Source of the DNA: Myxococcus guangdongensis
Lineage (GTDB): Bacteria; Myxococcota; Myxococcia; Myxococcales; Myxococcaceae
Reading direction: 5' to 3'
Assembly (NCBI RefSeq): GCF_024198255.1
Contig: NZ_JAJVKW010000013.1
Location: 248,001-312,000, forward strand
Length of the DNA stretch: 64,000 nt
Position 1 is the first letter of the stretch. Every line of letters starts with the position of its first letter. The translations under genes were made by a program, and so were the position numbers. Under the pieces are notes generated by a model, which made no database searches, was not told the origin of the DNA, and worked only from the letters and a program-made list of their open reading frames with translations. This document shows positions 1 to 8,579 of the stretch, in pieces.

Positions 1-722
1 GCCACGCTGGGCCGCTCCCCCGCCATGCGCCGCGCCACCACCGAGCGGACCTGGTCGACGAGCGAGTCCTGCTCGACGGGCGCGAGCCGCTCGTCCAGGC
101 TGGGGAGCAGCACCCGCAGCAGGTTGGCGTTGTGGGTGACGAAGGGCGTGGAGAGCACCTTCGCGTCGAAGACGAGCGCGTCACGCCGCGCCCGGAAGCG
201 CAGCGGACAGCCGAAGAAGCGCATCAGCATCGGCTCGTCCGCGCGGGCCCGGAGAAGCTCCACCCGCTTGGGCGCCAGGGACAAGCCACTCCCGCGCTGC
301 AGCAGCACCAGCAGAGAGGCCAGCGAGGCGTCGACGAGGCGCGCGGGCGCGGGGCTCGAGGCATGCAGATAGGTCGTGTGGACGGTGACCTCGCCCCCCT
401 GGGTCTCGACGGCCATGTCCTTGGGGCCACACAGCCGCTTGTAGCGGGCAATCTTGCCCAGGGCCGTGGCCAGGTCCGGTGAGTGCAACGCGGCCAGCGA
501 GGAGATGTCGTACTCGTGCACCTGCGTCTCGCGCGCGAGGCGCAAGCCGATGTCCGCGGGCGACGACTCCCCGAGCACCTCCCAGAAGCGGAAGAACTGC
601 GCGGTGCTCATCGCTCCCACAGGAGGCACCCGCGCGGCGGCGGTGGCATGGGCCACGTTCGCGCCGAGCCGGGCAAGGCGCTCGCCCACATCGGGCGCGA
701 GGTGGACGAAATCTCCGCTCAT
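1..722 (-). CDS. AraC-family transcriptional regulator, N-terminal part (runs off the window)
   Basis: The frame opens at an ATG at 722 and stays open to the left edge, giving 240 visible residues. They resemble the effector-binding half of AraC regulators with the 'arabinose-binding' N-terminal domain (PF12625 type): a helix-rich segment containing IARYKRLCGPKDM followed by an HTTYLHASS strand region and a later RVELLRAR segment. The AraC helix-turn-helix should lie beyond base 1 and is not seen. The gene diverges from the two SDR genes starting at 854 across 131 bp containing repeats, so it is a plausible local regulator of them (inference). Confidence 0.75.
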   Translation of the reverse strand, partial: MSGDFVHLAPDVGERLARLGANVAHATAAARVPPVGAMSTAQFFRFWEVLGESSPADIGLRLARETQVHEYDISSLAALHSPDLATALGKIARYKRLCGPKDMAVETQGGEVTVHTTYLHASSPAPARLVDASLASLLVLLQRGSGLSLAPKRVELLRARADEPMLMRFFGCPLRFRARRDALVFDAKVLSTPFVTHNANLLRVLLPSLDERLAPVEQDSLVDQVRSVVARRMAGERPSV

Positions 723-759
723 CGTCGAAGCGTAACGGGCACGACACTGCGCGCCCAAT

Positions 760-777
760 CCAATCGCGCCAATCGCG
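760..777. repeat. 9-bp tandem repeat in the araC/SDR intergenic region
   Basis: Two exact head-to-tail copies of CCAATCGCG lie between the divergent AraC-type gene and the SDR gene. AraC proteins commonly bind direct repeats, but these copies are spaced only 9 bp apart, so an operator role is speculative. Confidence 0.4.
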
Positions 778-802
778 GAGGAACCCCGGCGTGACTGGAC
801 AC

Positions 803-831
803 TGCCCCGGGAGGACGCTGGTCCCGGGGCA
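803..831. promoter_or_regulatory. perfect 10-bp inverted repeat in the SDR leader
   Basis: TGCCCCGGGA and TCCCGGGGCA form a perfect inverted repeat around a 9-base loop, ending 22 bases before the SDR start at 854. It could be an operator or an RNA hairpin in the leader. There is no T-tract, so it is not a classic terminator. Confidence 0.5.
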
Positions 832-853
832 CGACCGTCCGTATCCGTCCGGC

Positions 854-1522
854 ATGCGCGCTCGGAATGCAATCGTCGTCGGCGGAACGGGCACCATCGG
901 CGCCGCCGTCATCCAGAGACTGAGGGCCGAGGGACTGCGCGTCGTCTGTGCATCCGTGGATGTGACCCGGGAGTCGCCCGAGTCGCTGCGAGTGGACGTC
1001 ACGGATGAGGACTCCGTGAGGTCGCTGTTCGACAAGGCGTCCGAGGCGGCGCCCCTTCATCTGCTGGTCAACTGCTCGGGCTTCGGGGCCTTCACGCCCA
1101 TCGAGGAGACGTCGCTCGAGGACTGGCGGAGGAGCCTCGAGGTGAACCTGACGGGGGCGTTCCTGTGCGCGCGCGAGGCGTTCAAGCGGATGAAGGCGCA
1201 CGGCGGCGGGAGAATCATCCACATCGGCTCGGTGAGCGACCACCTCACCCTGTCCCTGAATGGCGCGTACGCGGCCTCCAAGCACGGCCTCCGGGGGCTC
1301 ACCGGCGTGTTGAACGAAGAGGGGAAGGACCACGCCATCCGGGCGACGCTCCTCTCCTTGGGAGCCGTGTACACCGCCTTCTGGAGGACGCGTCCGGAGT
1401 TCAGCCCCTCCGACATGCTGTCGGTGGAGGACGTGGCCGAGTCCATCTGGGAAATCACCCGCAAGCCCTTGCACGTGCGCGTCGACGAGCTGCGCCTGGT
1501 CCCCTCCAAGGGAGTCCTGTGA
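854..1522 (+). CDS. short-chain dehydrogenase/reductase (SDR), first of a pair
   Basis: A 222-residue SDR. The Rossmann glycine motif VGGTGTIG (residues 9-16) marks the NAD(P) site, followed by an acidic segment DVTDEDS, NCSG in place of the usual NNAG, the catalytic serine region GSVS and a YAASK (YxxxK) active site. At 222 residues it is shorter than typical 250-residue SDRs. The substrate cannot be told from sequence. The ATG at 854 sits directly before the nucleotide motif; no clear Shine-Dalgarno is visible. Its TGA overlaps the ATG of the next SDR by one base (TGATG), implying a translationally coupled operon, perhaps controlled by the divergent AraC-type regulator. Confidence 0.85.
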   Translation: MRARNAIVVGGTGTIGAAVIQRLRAEGLRVVCASVDVTRESPESLRVDVTDEDSVRSLFDKASEAAPLHLLVNCSGFGAFTPIEETSLEDWRRSLEVNLTGAFLCAREAFKRMKAHGGGRIIHIGSVSDHLTLSLNGAYAASKHGLRGLTGVLNEEGKDHAIRATLLSLGAVYTAFWRTRPEFSPSDMLSVEDVAESIWEITRKPLHVRVDELRLVPSKGVL

Positions 1523-2298
1523 TGACGCCGTCCTCGAACGCGGACCTGGCGCTCGTCACGGGCGCCAGCCGGGGAATCGGCGCGGCCATCGCGGAGGTGC
1601 TCGCCGGGCAGGGGCGGCGCGTCGTCCTCCTGGCGCGCGACCCGGAGGCGCTGGCGCGGCAGGAGCAGCGGCTGCGTGCCTCCGGAGCCCAGGCGTGGTC
1701 CTTCGTGTGTGATTTGACGAACGAGGCCTCGCTGCACGCGACGCTCGAGCGGCTCGAGGCCACGCTGGGCATCCCCGGTGTCGTCGTGAACAACGCGGGC
1801 TTCGGTGGGCCCTTCCACCGCGCCGACGAGGTCTCCCGGAGCGAGTGGGAGGCCTTGTTCCAGGTGAATGTGCACGCCGTCCACCAGCTCTGCCGGTGGG
1901 TGCTTCCGCGCATGAAGGCGGCGAGGTTCGGGCGAATCATCAACATCGCCTCCTCGCTCGGCCTCTTCGGTGGGGCGCTCTCCTCCACCTACGCGGCCAC
2001 CAAGCACGCGCTGGTGGGCTACTCCAAGTCCATCGGCGCGGAGTGGGGCGCGCACGGCATCACCTGCAACGCCATCTGCCCCGGCTACGTCGACACGGAG
2101 ATGCTGGCGAAGGCGCCGCCCGCGCTGCGTGAAGCCCTGCTGCGGAGGATTCCCGCCGGGAGGTTCGCCACGCCCGACGAGGTGGCCCGACTGGTGGCGT
2201 TCGTCGCGGGCCCGTCCGGCGGCTACATCAACGGCACGACGCTGGTCGTCGACGGGGGATTGTCCTCCCATCTCGCCAACGACCTGCCGACCTTCTGA
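1522..2298 (+). CDS. short-chain dehydrogenase/reductase (FabG-like), second of a pair
   Basis: A 258-residue classical SDR with TGASRGIG (residues 13-20), NNAG, an ASS serine and YAATK active site, and the C-terminal GGYINGTTLVVDGG stretch typical of FabG and 3-hydroxyacyl dehydrogenases. It probably catalyses NAD(P)(H)-dependent oxidation or reduction of a hydroxyl/keto group in the cytoplasm. Start overlap with the upstream SDR indicates one mRNA. Two different SDRs in tandem suggest sequential redox steps on one substrate, but no other pathway gene lies alongside. The RING-protein gene converges from the other side 16 bp downstream. Confidence 0.9.
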   Translation: MTPSSNADLALVTGASRGIGAAIAEVLAGQGRRVVLLARDPEALARQEQRLRASGAQAWSFVCDLTNEASLHATLERLEATLGIPGVVVNNAGFGGPFHRADEVSRSEWEALFQVNVHAVHQLCRWVLPRMKAARFGRIINIASSLGLFGGALSSTYAATKHALVGYSKSIGAEWGAHGITCNAICPGYVDTEMLAKAPPALREALLRRIPAGRFATPDEVARLVAFVAGPSGGYINGTTLVVDGGLSSHLANDLPTF

Positions 2299-2314
2299 TT
2301 CGACCGAGGCTCCG

Positions 2315-4927
2315 CTACGCCTTCTTCAGCGCGGAGACCAGGTCGCCCGCCCCCAGCCGGGTGACCTCCTCCGCGGAGGTGTACAGGAAGCGCAGGGCAT
2401 ACCCCTCGCTTCCCGGAGGGAGCGTGGGCACATCCGTCAGTCCCGCGAAGAGCGTGGGCGCCTTGCCGGGCACGAAGCCTTGCGCGGTGGAGTCCGCCTC
2501 GAGGGCCCGCAGCCTGCGCAGGAAGGAGGCGGTGTCCTCGCCCTCGGCCCGCTTCAGGACGGACACGGAGCCATCCCGACGCCGGACGTGCACGGTGCGG
2601 CTGCGCGCGGCGGCATGCAGACACGCCAGGTCCCACAGCGTGGGACGGGCGCCGGTGCCGAAGTAGGCCAGGGTGTCCTTGCCCAGGTGCGCGAGGCCGC
2701 CGCGTGAGCGGGCCACGCTCTGGAAGCCATCCTCGGGAGGGACCTTCACGTCCACCCAGCGCAGCTGCTTCTCGACGAGGTCGATGACGAGCGGCACCGA
2801 AATCTGCGCGCTCCCCTGCAAGTCGAAGCGCTGCTCCACCGTGCGCGCATCGAAGTGCTCGCCCTCGTCCCCGTCCCGGACCATGAAGCCCGCGAACGCG
2901 TCCTCCATCCGGTCGAACGAGACGCTGTTGAAGGAGAAGACCACGGGGATGGCATAGCGCACGCCCTGGGCGAGCAGGCGCTCCACGTGCACGTCCAGGA
3001 ACTCGGCGCCCCCCAGCGGAGGAGAGCCCGACGTGACATCCCCCGAATGCACCGCGGCGTCGTCGTCCAGCCGCAGGTTGGTGTAGTCACACCGGTCCAC
3101 CAGCCACCAGTTCTTGTCGTAGAGCGCCACCGACAGGTCCAGGTCCACGTACGTGTTCTGGGGCTCCGTCCAGTGGACGAAGAAGCGGAGGGTCTTCCCC
3201 TCCGGCACTGGCAGCAGGCTGCCGCGAGGCACCGCCACCAGCGCCTTCGACGCGGTCTTCTCCGCCATCGGCACCAGGAGGTCGGCGAGCGCCTCGTCGA
3301 CCACCGCCTGGGGGAAGGGCGGCAGGGCCTCCGCCCGGCGCAACAGCTCCCGCTCCAGCGGCGCCACCAGCTGGCCAATCACATCCCCGGGGAGCAGCGG
3401 ACGACGGTCCTCCATGCCCCAGGCGTGGGTGGCCTCGCCCTTGGGGAAGAAGATGCGCCGGGCGAACGGCTGGTGCCGCTTGCGCAGGTGCGCCGAGGCG
3501 GCGAGCAGCAACGCGGGCGAGGCCCGGGGCAGCACGGACTCGAGCGTCGCGAGCACCTCCGGCTCCAGCCGCGCGTCACCCGAGCGCGCCACCGAGAGCC
3601 GGCTCACATGGTCCAACCTGCGCAGCAGTTCGCCGGGCCGCTGTCGGAGCAGCCCCAGCGCGTCCGGAAGCACCTTCGCGCGCAGCGCCTCCTCGACACG
3701 CGAGGTCCAGGAGCGGAACTCCACGACGACGCCGCCCTCGACGTCGCGCGGCTGGAAGGACTCGGGATGTTCGCGGGCGAGCCCCAGCAACGTCGCGCCG
3801 AACGGCGTCTGTTCGGAGAGCACCGTCCCGCGCAGCACGGCGAACGCGAGCGAGACCTTGGGATGGCGCCGCCACTCCTCGAAGACGTGCAGCAGCCCGC
3901 CGAAGGCCTTCCACAGGCCCGGGTTGCGACCGACGTCCTCGGTGAGGTTCAACAGGGAGAAGCCCTCCATCATCCGGAGGACGGCGCGCCGCACCTGACG
4001 CGGAGGGCTCTTCAAGGGGACCTTGACGGAGAGGTCGGGGTTGCCACCCGCCCACGCCACCAACACGCGGAGCACATCCGTGGCGGTCTTCACGTGCGCC
4101 GCGGCGCCGGCCAGCACGTCTCCCGCCGTCCGAGGGTCCCGGAGCAGGAGCCCCACGATGAGCGCCAGGGTCTCCTTCACCGGGATGCGCCGAGGCAGCC
4201 AGCCCAGCACCCGCGGGCCGAAGACGGAGACGAGCCGCTTGAGGATCTCCAGGTCGCGAGGGCTGAGCACGGTGGACCGCGACGCCAGTCGCCGCATCAG
4301 CCCGCTCGCGGCGGCCTCGGGGTCCGTGCCCAATGACAACCGCGTCAGCTGACTCCGGCGCACGCTGTAGACGGACCGGGGGGGCGACACGAGCTGCTGG
4401 GGCTTCAGGAAGGGGTCTGTCGGCGACAGCCGTCGTCGGCAGATGGGACAGGCTGAGTAGTCCTTGCCGTCGAAGCACCGCTCACAGACCAGGTGGGCGC
4501 ACGGAGACAGCGCGCGCACCGAGCCCAGGGTGCCGCAGTGGATGCACGGCTGCTCGGGGTTCTGGTACAGCCACGACAGCATGCGTTGCACGAACAGCTC
4601 ATGCGTGTCGCGCGGGACGCTCTGGGGGAAGTCGCGGAACAGCGGGACGAAGGGGCGGTCCTTGCCCACGGTCGCGGCACAATTCTCGTAGAGGAACTGG
4701 CCGGTCGCGGCCAGGGCCTCGGAGGGGAGCGCGAGCAACACCTCCCGGAGCTCGCCCGCGAGCACATAGCCGACGCCCACCAGGTCCGCGTCCAGGGCGA
4801 CCAGGGCCTCCTCTCGCGCCTTCAGCTGGCCGTCAGAGGCCAGTCCCGTGGGAGGAAAGACGAGCCCCGTGGTCCAGAGCAACAGCGCGGCGGAATCGCC
4901 CGTGAGTTCGAGCGAAGGGGCGCCCAT
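2315..4927 (-). CDS. large RING-finger protein with a TerD-like domain
   Basis: An 870-residue cytoplasmic protein with no signal peptide. Residues 128-163 form a complete C3HC4 RING: C128-x2-C131-x11-C143-x-H145-x2-C148-x2-C151-x8-C160-x2-C163. Residues ~180-560 are helical and unrecognised. Residues ~575-720 look like a TerD/CABP domain: the D-L-D-L-S calcium-site motif (595-599), a VHSGD segment, and a late SFDRMEDAFAGFMV strand-helix matching TerD. From memory, it resembles the myxobacterial/actinobacterial RING family named after MXAN_6230/SCO0854. RING domains usually bind E2 enzymes, but no ubiquitin-like partner is nearby. The ATG at 4927 follows a GGGAG ribosome-binding site. Function unknown. 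Confidence 0.85.
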   Translation of the reverse strand: MGAPSLELTGDSAALLLWTTGLVFPPTGLASDGQLKAREEALVALDADLVGVGYVLAGELREVLLALPSEALAATGQFLYENCAATVGKDRPFVPLFRDFPQSVPRDTHELFVQRMLSWLYQNPEQPCIHCGTLGSVRALSPCAHLVCERCFDGKDYSACPICRRRLSPTDPFLKPQQLVSPPRSVYSVRRSQLTRLSLGTDPEAAASGLMRRLASRSTVLSPRDLEILKRLVSVFGPRVLGWLPRRIPVKETLALIVGLLLRDPRTAGDVLAGAAAHVKTATDVLRVLVAWAGGNPDLSVKVPLKSPPRQVRRAVLRMMEGFSLLNLTEDVGRNPGLWKAFGGLLHVFEEWRRHPKVSLAFAVLRGTVLSEQTPFGATLLGLAREHPESFQPRDVEGGVVVEFRSWTSRVEEALRAKVLPDALGLLRQRPGELLRRLDHVSRLSVARSGDARLEPEVLATLESVLPRASPALLLAASAHLRKRHQPFARRIFFPKGEATHAWGMEDRRPLLPGDVIGQLVAPLERELLRRAEALPPFPQAVVDEALADLLVPMAEKTASKALVAVPRGSLLPVPEGKTLRFFVHWTEPQNTYVDLDLSVALYDKNWWLVDRCDYTNLRLDDDAAVHSGDVTSGSPPLGGAEFLDVHVERLLAQGVRYAIPVVFSFNSVSFDRMEDAFAGFMVRDGDEGEHFDARTVEQRFDLQGSAQISVPLVIDLVEKQLRWVDVKVPPEDGFQSVARSRGGLAHLGKDTLAYFGTGARPTLWDLACLHAAARSRTVHVRRRDGSVSVLKRAEGEDTASFLRRLRALEADSTAQGFVPGKAPTLFAGLTDVPTLPPGSEGYALRFLYTSAEEVTRLGAGDLVSALKKA

Positions 4928-5273
4928 GGTGACTCCCTGAGAGAGGGGAAAAGCGGGGCGGAGAGCGGATGAGCTACCTCATAGGAGTGAGAAGGAAGCA
5001 CACCCAAAGCCGCCCCGCGCGGAACCCTACCAGGGCCCGTGGAGAACCGCCAACGAGGAAAAAGACGGGGGCATCGGACTCACGTCGTGCGGCAGCGAAC
5101 CATCGCCAGACATCCTCGACGTTGAATTGACACCGTGAACCCGCCCCTCCCAAGGTGGGCCGTCGCCGACGCTGGCGACCTGGAGCACGTGAGGGTGTGG
5201 GCGGGCGCAATGCCTCTCACGCCCAGACACGCATCGCAGTCCATCGCGTCATTCCCATGCCGAGGATTGTTCC
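4928..5273. other. 346-bp divergent intergenic region, no gene seen
   Basis: This lies between the RING-protein gene and the secreted GH18-like gene and should hold both promoters. A TTGACA hexamer at 5127-5132 (plus strand) has no matching -10 box at 16-19 bp. GAGGA before 5274 is the downstream ribosome-binding site. I see no convincing small gene, terminator or repeat. Confidence 0.5.
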
Positions 5274-6866
5274 ATGTCGAAATCCAACCCATCGAATGTA
5301 TCCAGCCGTCTGCTCTTCACCCTCGCCACGCTCTGGGGCGTGCTCATGGCGCCCGCCGCCCAGGCACACTCGGCTGTCTATGGTGGTGGACCTTTCTACT
5401 CCGGGGGCACCGCGGTGATGAATGACCTGCGCGCCTCGGGGTTCACCACGGTGATTCTGTGGAGCTTCCACATCGAGGACAACGGCGACCTCGTCTACAA
5501 CGACATCCCCGTGGTCCGGAATGGTGCGTACATCGGCGACGCGGCGTGGCCCACGCGACTGGCCACGCTCAAGCGGGCGCCCACGTCCGTCAACCGCATC
5601 GAGGTGTCCATCGGCGCCTGGAGCGTCCCAGACTTCGAGCGCATGGCGAGGCTGGTCAACGGCACCGCCACCGGCTGCGGCACCACGCTGGTCTGCGGCA
5701 CCGGGAGCAACAGCATCCTGTACCGCAACTTCCAGGTGCTGAAGTCCATCACGGGCGCGGACGCGGTGAACTTCGACGACGAGAGCGCCTATGACCTCGC
5801 TCCGACGACGACCTTCGGGCAGATGCTGATTGGGCTGGGCTACAAGATTGCCTTCGTCCCGTACACACAGCAGACGTTCTGGCGGAACCTCCGGAACAAC
5901 CTGGGGAGCGCCGTGGACCGCATCTATCTCCAGGTCTACGACGGCGGCGCGGGCAACAACCCGGCGAGCTGGAACACCGCCATGGGCATGACGGTCAGCC
6001 CGGGCCTGTGGTCCCGGCACGGCACCAACTGCGCGTCCGGTGACAGCCCTGCGTCGGTGCAGACCAAGATGACCAACTGGAAGGCCAATGCGGGCATCCC
6101 GGGCGGCTTCATGTGGCTGTACGACGACATCCAGCGGTGCTCCGCGCAGGGGACGAGCGCGCAGTACGCGGCGGCCATCAACGCCGCGGTCAGCGGCAAC
6201 ACGCCGCCGGTGGCGAACTTCGGTGTCACCGTCAGCGGACTCACCGCGACGTTCAGCGACGCGTCCACGGACGCCGATGGCAGCATCGCCTCGCGCAGCT
6301 GGAGCTTCGGCGACGGCACCACGTCCACCGCGACGAACCCGGCGCGCACGTATGCGAGCGGCGGGAACTACAACGTCACGCTGACGGTGACGGACAACGG
6401 AGGGGCGAGCCACAGCAAGAGCCAGACGGTCTCCGTCGGCACGGGCTTCATCAACCTGGCGCTGAACAAGCCGACGAGCAGCACCACGCCCTGCAACAGC
6501 AACGAGACGGCGGCGAAGGCGGTCAACGGCAGCGTCTCCGGGGGCACCACCGACAAGTTCTGCTCCCTGACGTCCCCGGCGTGGATGGATGTCGACCTGG
6601 GCTCGGCCCAGACGGTCAGCAGCTTCACCGTGAAGCACGCGGGGGCCGGCGGTGAGACGGCGACCTGGAACAGCAAGGCGTTCACCATCCAGACGTCGAC
6701 CAACGGGACGACGTGGAGCACCGCCGTCACGGTGAGCGCCAACACCGCCAACGTCTCCACCCACCCCATCACCGCGACGTCCGCGCGCTACATCCGGCTC
6801 CACGTGACGCTGCCGACGCAGGACGCCTCACCCGCGATGCGCATCTACGAGTTCGAGGTCCGCTGA
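5274..6866 (+). CDS. secreted GH18-like glycosidase with PKD and F5/8 type C domains
   Basis: A 530-residue exported protein with a signal peptide (about residues 1-31, ending AQA). Residues ~32-300 look like a glycosidase barrel; DAVNFDDE (163-170) fits the GH18 chitinase signature D-G-x-D/N-x-D-x-E except Ala for Gly, so E170 is the candidate catalytic acid. Residues ~303-390 form a PKD domain (SWSFGDGTTS, YNVTLTVTDNGG) and ~393-530 an F5/8 type C (discoidin) sugar-binding domain (LNKPTSS, MDVDLGS, ARYIRLHV). It probably degrades or binds chitin, peptidoglycan or other glycans outside the cell. The start follows GAGGATTGTTCC; a strong hairpin follows the stop. Confidence 0.8.
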   Translation: MSKSNPSNVSSRLLFTLATLWGVLMAPAAQAHSAVYGGGPFYSGGTAVMNDLRASGFTTVILWSFHIEDNGDLVYNDIPVVRNGAYIGDAAWPTRLATLKRAPTSVNRIEVSIGAWSVPDFERMARLVNGTATGCGTTLVCGTGSNSILYRNFQVLKSITGADAVNFDDESAYDLAPTTTFGQMLIGLGYKIAFVPYTQQTFWRNLRNNLGSAVDRIYLQVYDGGAGNNPASWNTAMGMTVSPGLWSRHGTNCASGDSPASVQTKMTNWKANAGIPGGFMWLYDDIQRCSAQGTSAQYAAAINAAVSGNTPPVANFGVTVSGLTATFSDASTDADGSIASRSWSFGDGTTSTATNPARTYASGGNYNVTLTVTDNGGASHSKSQTVSVGTGFINLALNKPTSSTTPCNSNETAAKAVNGSVSGGTTDKFCSLTSPAWMDVDLGSAQTVSSFTVKHAGAGGETATWNSKAFTIQTSTNGTTWSTAVTVSANTANVSTHPITATSARYIRLHVTLPTQDASPAMRIYEFEVR

Positions 6867-6879
6867 CGCGCTGACATCC

Positions 6880-6912
6880 GCGCCGACCCGGAGGCACGTC
6901 TCGGGTCGGCGC
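6880..6912 (+). terminator. hairpin terminator after the GH18-like gene
   Basis: GCGCCGACCCG and CGGGTCGGCGC form a perfect 11-bp stem with an 11-base loop, 13 bases after the stop codon. No U-tract follows. Confidence 0.65.
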
Positions 6913-7179
6913 GGGTAGCGCCTCGCTCCAGCTCGAATGGGCGCGTGACTCAGCCCCGGCGGGCCGCCAGCGTTCGTGGCGCGGCCTCCGCCAGCCCACC
7001 ACGCTTCGAGGTGGCACGCCCGGCGAGCGCGCGGGCCCGCCTTCCCAGCATCGAGCGCGGAGACAGTAGGCCGCGAGGGCACCCCCCCCAACACGTCGTG
7101 CAGAAATGGCGCGTCCCGCAGGCGAAGGGGCGCCCCTCCTCAGCACCGCGCACGGACACAAAAGGGCCGCGAAGGGCTT

Positions 7180-7199
7180 CTTCCCCACTACAGGGGAAG
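7180..7199 (-). terminator. possible terminator hairpin after the thioredoxin/TPR gene
   Basis: CTTCCCC and GGGGAAG pair around a six-base loop, 28 bases beyond the stop of the leftward gene ending at 7227. The rest of the gap between 6913 and 7226 shows no convincing gene, although a long frame in it is open on the plus strand. Confidence 0.4.
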
Positions 7200-7226
7200 A
7201 CGTGGCGCGCTCGGCGGGCACGGGCG

Positions 7227-8552
7227 CTACTTCCCGGCGTCGAGCGCGGACAGCGCGGCCTTCACCGCGTCCACCGCGTACTGGGAGAACTCCCGCTGCA
7301 TCCTGGGCAGCCGTTCCGCCTCCGCGAGCGCCGTCTCCAGGTCCTTGCGTGCCTCGTCCTTCCGGCCAGCGCGCTCCAGCGTCCGCGCCCGGCTCAGCCA
7401 CACCGCGAGCCGGCGCCCTCCCTGGGCTTGCTTCAGCGCGCGGTCCGTCGCGGCGAGCGCTTCGTCATAGCGGCCAAGCTCTCGAAGGTTCGCGGCCACC
7501 CGTGCGCTGGCGGAGAAGTCGTCAGGCAGCTCGCGCTCCGTCTGGACGAAGAGCGCCAGGGTCTCCGCCAGGTGCCCGCTCGACTCCGCGGCGCCGTAGA
7601 GCGGCGGGTCCCACGCCGCACGCCCCCGCGCCGTGGTCTCCTCGGCGCGGTACGCGAGCACCTTCGCGTAGTACTCCTCGAAGAGCTTCCGAGCCCCTTC
7701 CTTGTCACCTCGCTCCTCGAGCAGGTCCGCCATGGAGCCATAGAGCCAGGTCTGCTCCTTCGCGTCGTTCTTCCGGAGCTGCTCGAAGGCCTTCTCGAAG
7801 GAGCCCTCCAACGCCTTCATGGCCGGCGCGGCCCAGGGCTTGGGCTCGTTCGCGTAGCGCGCACAGGCGTAGGCGGTGCTCGCCGCTCCCGCCCGTTCCC
7901 CTTCCTCGAGACGGGGGACCTCCTTCACCGCGTACTCCGCGCAGGCCTGGAAGGCCTCGGCGTTCCACAGGGCATTGACCGCGGACTCCACCGCCCGGGC
8001 CCGGCGGCTCCAACCCCTGGCGCTTTGCGCCACCGCCTCCTGGTACTTGCGCGCCGCCAGCTCATGCTCCCGCCTGGCATAGGCGCGGTCGCCTTCGAGC
8101 AGCAGCAGCTCCGGCCCCGACACCTGGGCACTCAGCGCACGCTGGGCATCGTCGAGCAGCGACAGGACATCCTCCAGCCCGGCGCCTCCCATCCAGCGCA
8201 GCGCGGGCGTCTCCGTCTCGGAGTCGAGCACCAGCAACGTGGGCAGGTTGTCCACCGGGAAGCGCTCGAGGAGCGGCTCGTTGATGGGGTCATCCACATC
8301 CACCGCGAGCAGGACGTAGTCCTTCGCCCTCGCGATGAATCCAGGCGCGGCGAAGACCTGCGCCTCCATGGTCCGGCACGGCGGACACCACACCGCGCCG
8401 AAGTCGATGAAGAGCGGCTTGCGCTCGGCCCGGGCCTGGGCGAGCGCCGCGGCGTAGTCGTTCTGGATGAACGCCGCGTGCTCGGGAAGGCGTGCTTTCG
8501 TGGTGGCGCAACCCACGAGGACCATGAGGCAGGCGGGGAGGAGCCGCTTCAT
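7227..8552 (-). CDS. thioredoxin-fold TPR lipoprotein
   Basis: A 441-residue protein starting at MKRLLPACLMVLVGC, a lipoprotein signal with lipobox LVGC. An alternative start 18 bases upstream lacks signal-like character. Residues ~35-140 form a thioredoxin fold with W-C-P-P-C at 55-59 and the cis-proline segment NLPTLLVL, similar to DsbD C-terminal/TlpA-like reductases. The remaining ~300 residues are Ala-rich helical repeats, probably TPRs. It is likely an envelope disulfide reductase or chaperone with a protein-interaction array. It follows the DUF1801 gene by 27 bp on the same strand but may be transcribed separately. Confidence 0.85.
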   Translation of the reverse strand: MKRLLPACLMVLVGCATTKARLPEHAAFIQNDYAAALAQARAERKPLFIDFGAVWCPPCRTMEAQVFAAPGFIARAKDYVLLAVDVDDPINEPLLERFPVDNLPTLLVLDSETETPALRWMGGAGLEDVLSLLDDAQRALSAQVSGPELLLLEGDRAYARREHELAARKYQEAVAQSARGWSRRARAVESAVNALWNAEAFQACAEYAVKEVPRLEEGERAGAASTAYACARYANEPKPWAAPAMKALEGSFEKAFEQLRKNDAKEQTWLYGSMADLLEERGDKEGARKLFEEYYAKVLAYRAEETTARGRAAWDPPLYGAAESSGHLAETLALFVQTERELPDDFSASARVAANLRELGRYDEALAATDRALKQAQGGRRLAVWLSRARTLERAGRKDEARKDLETALAEAERLPRMQREFSQYAVDAVKAALSALDAGK

Positions 8553-8579
8553 GGGAAGCGACTCTACCACCGCAACGAC

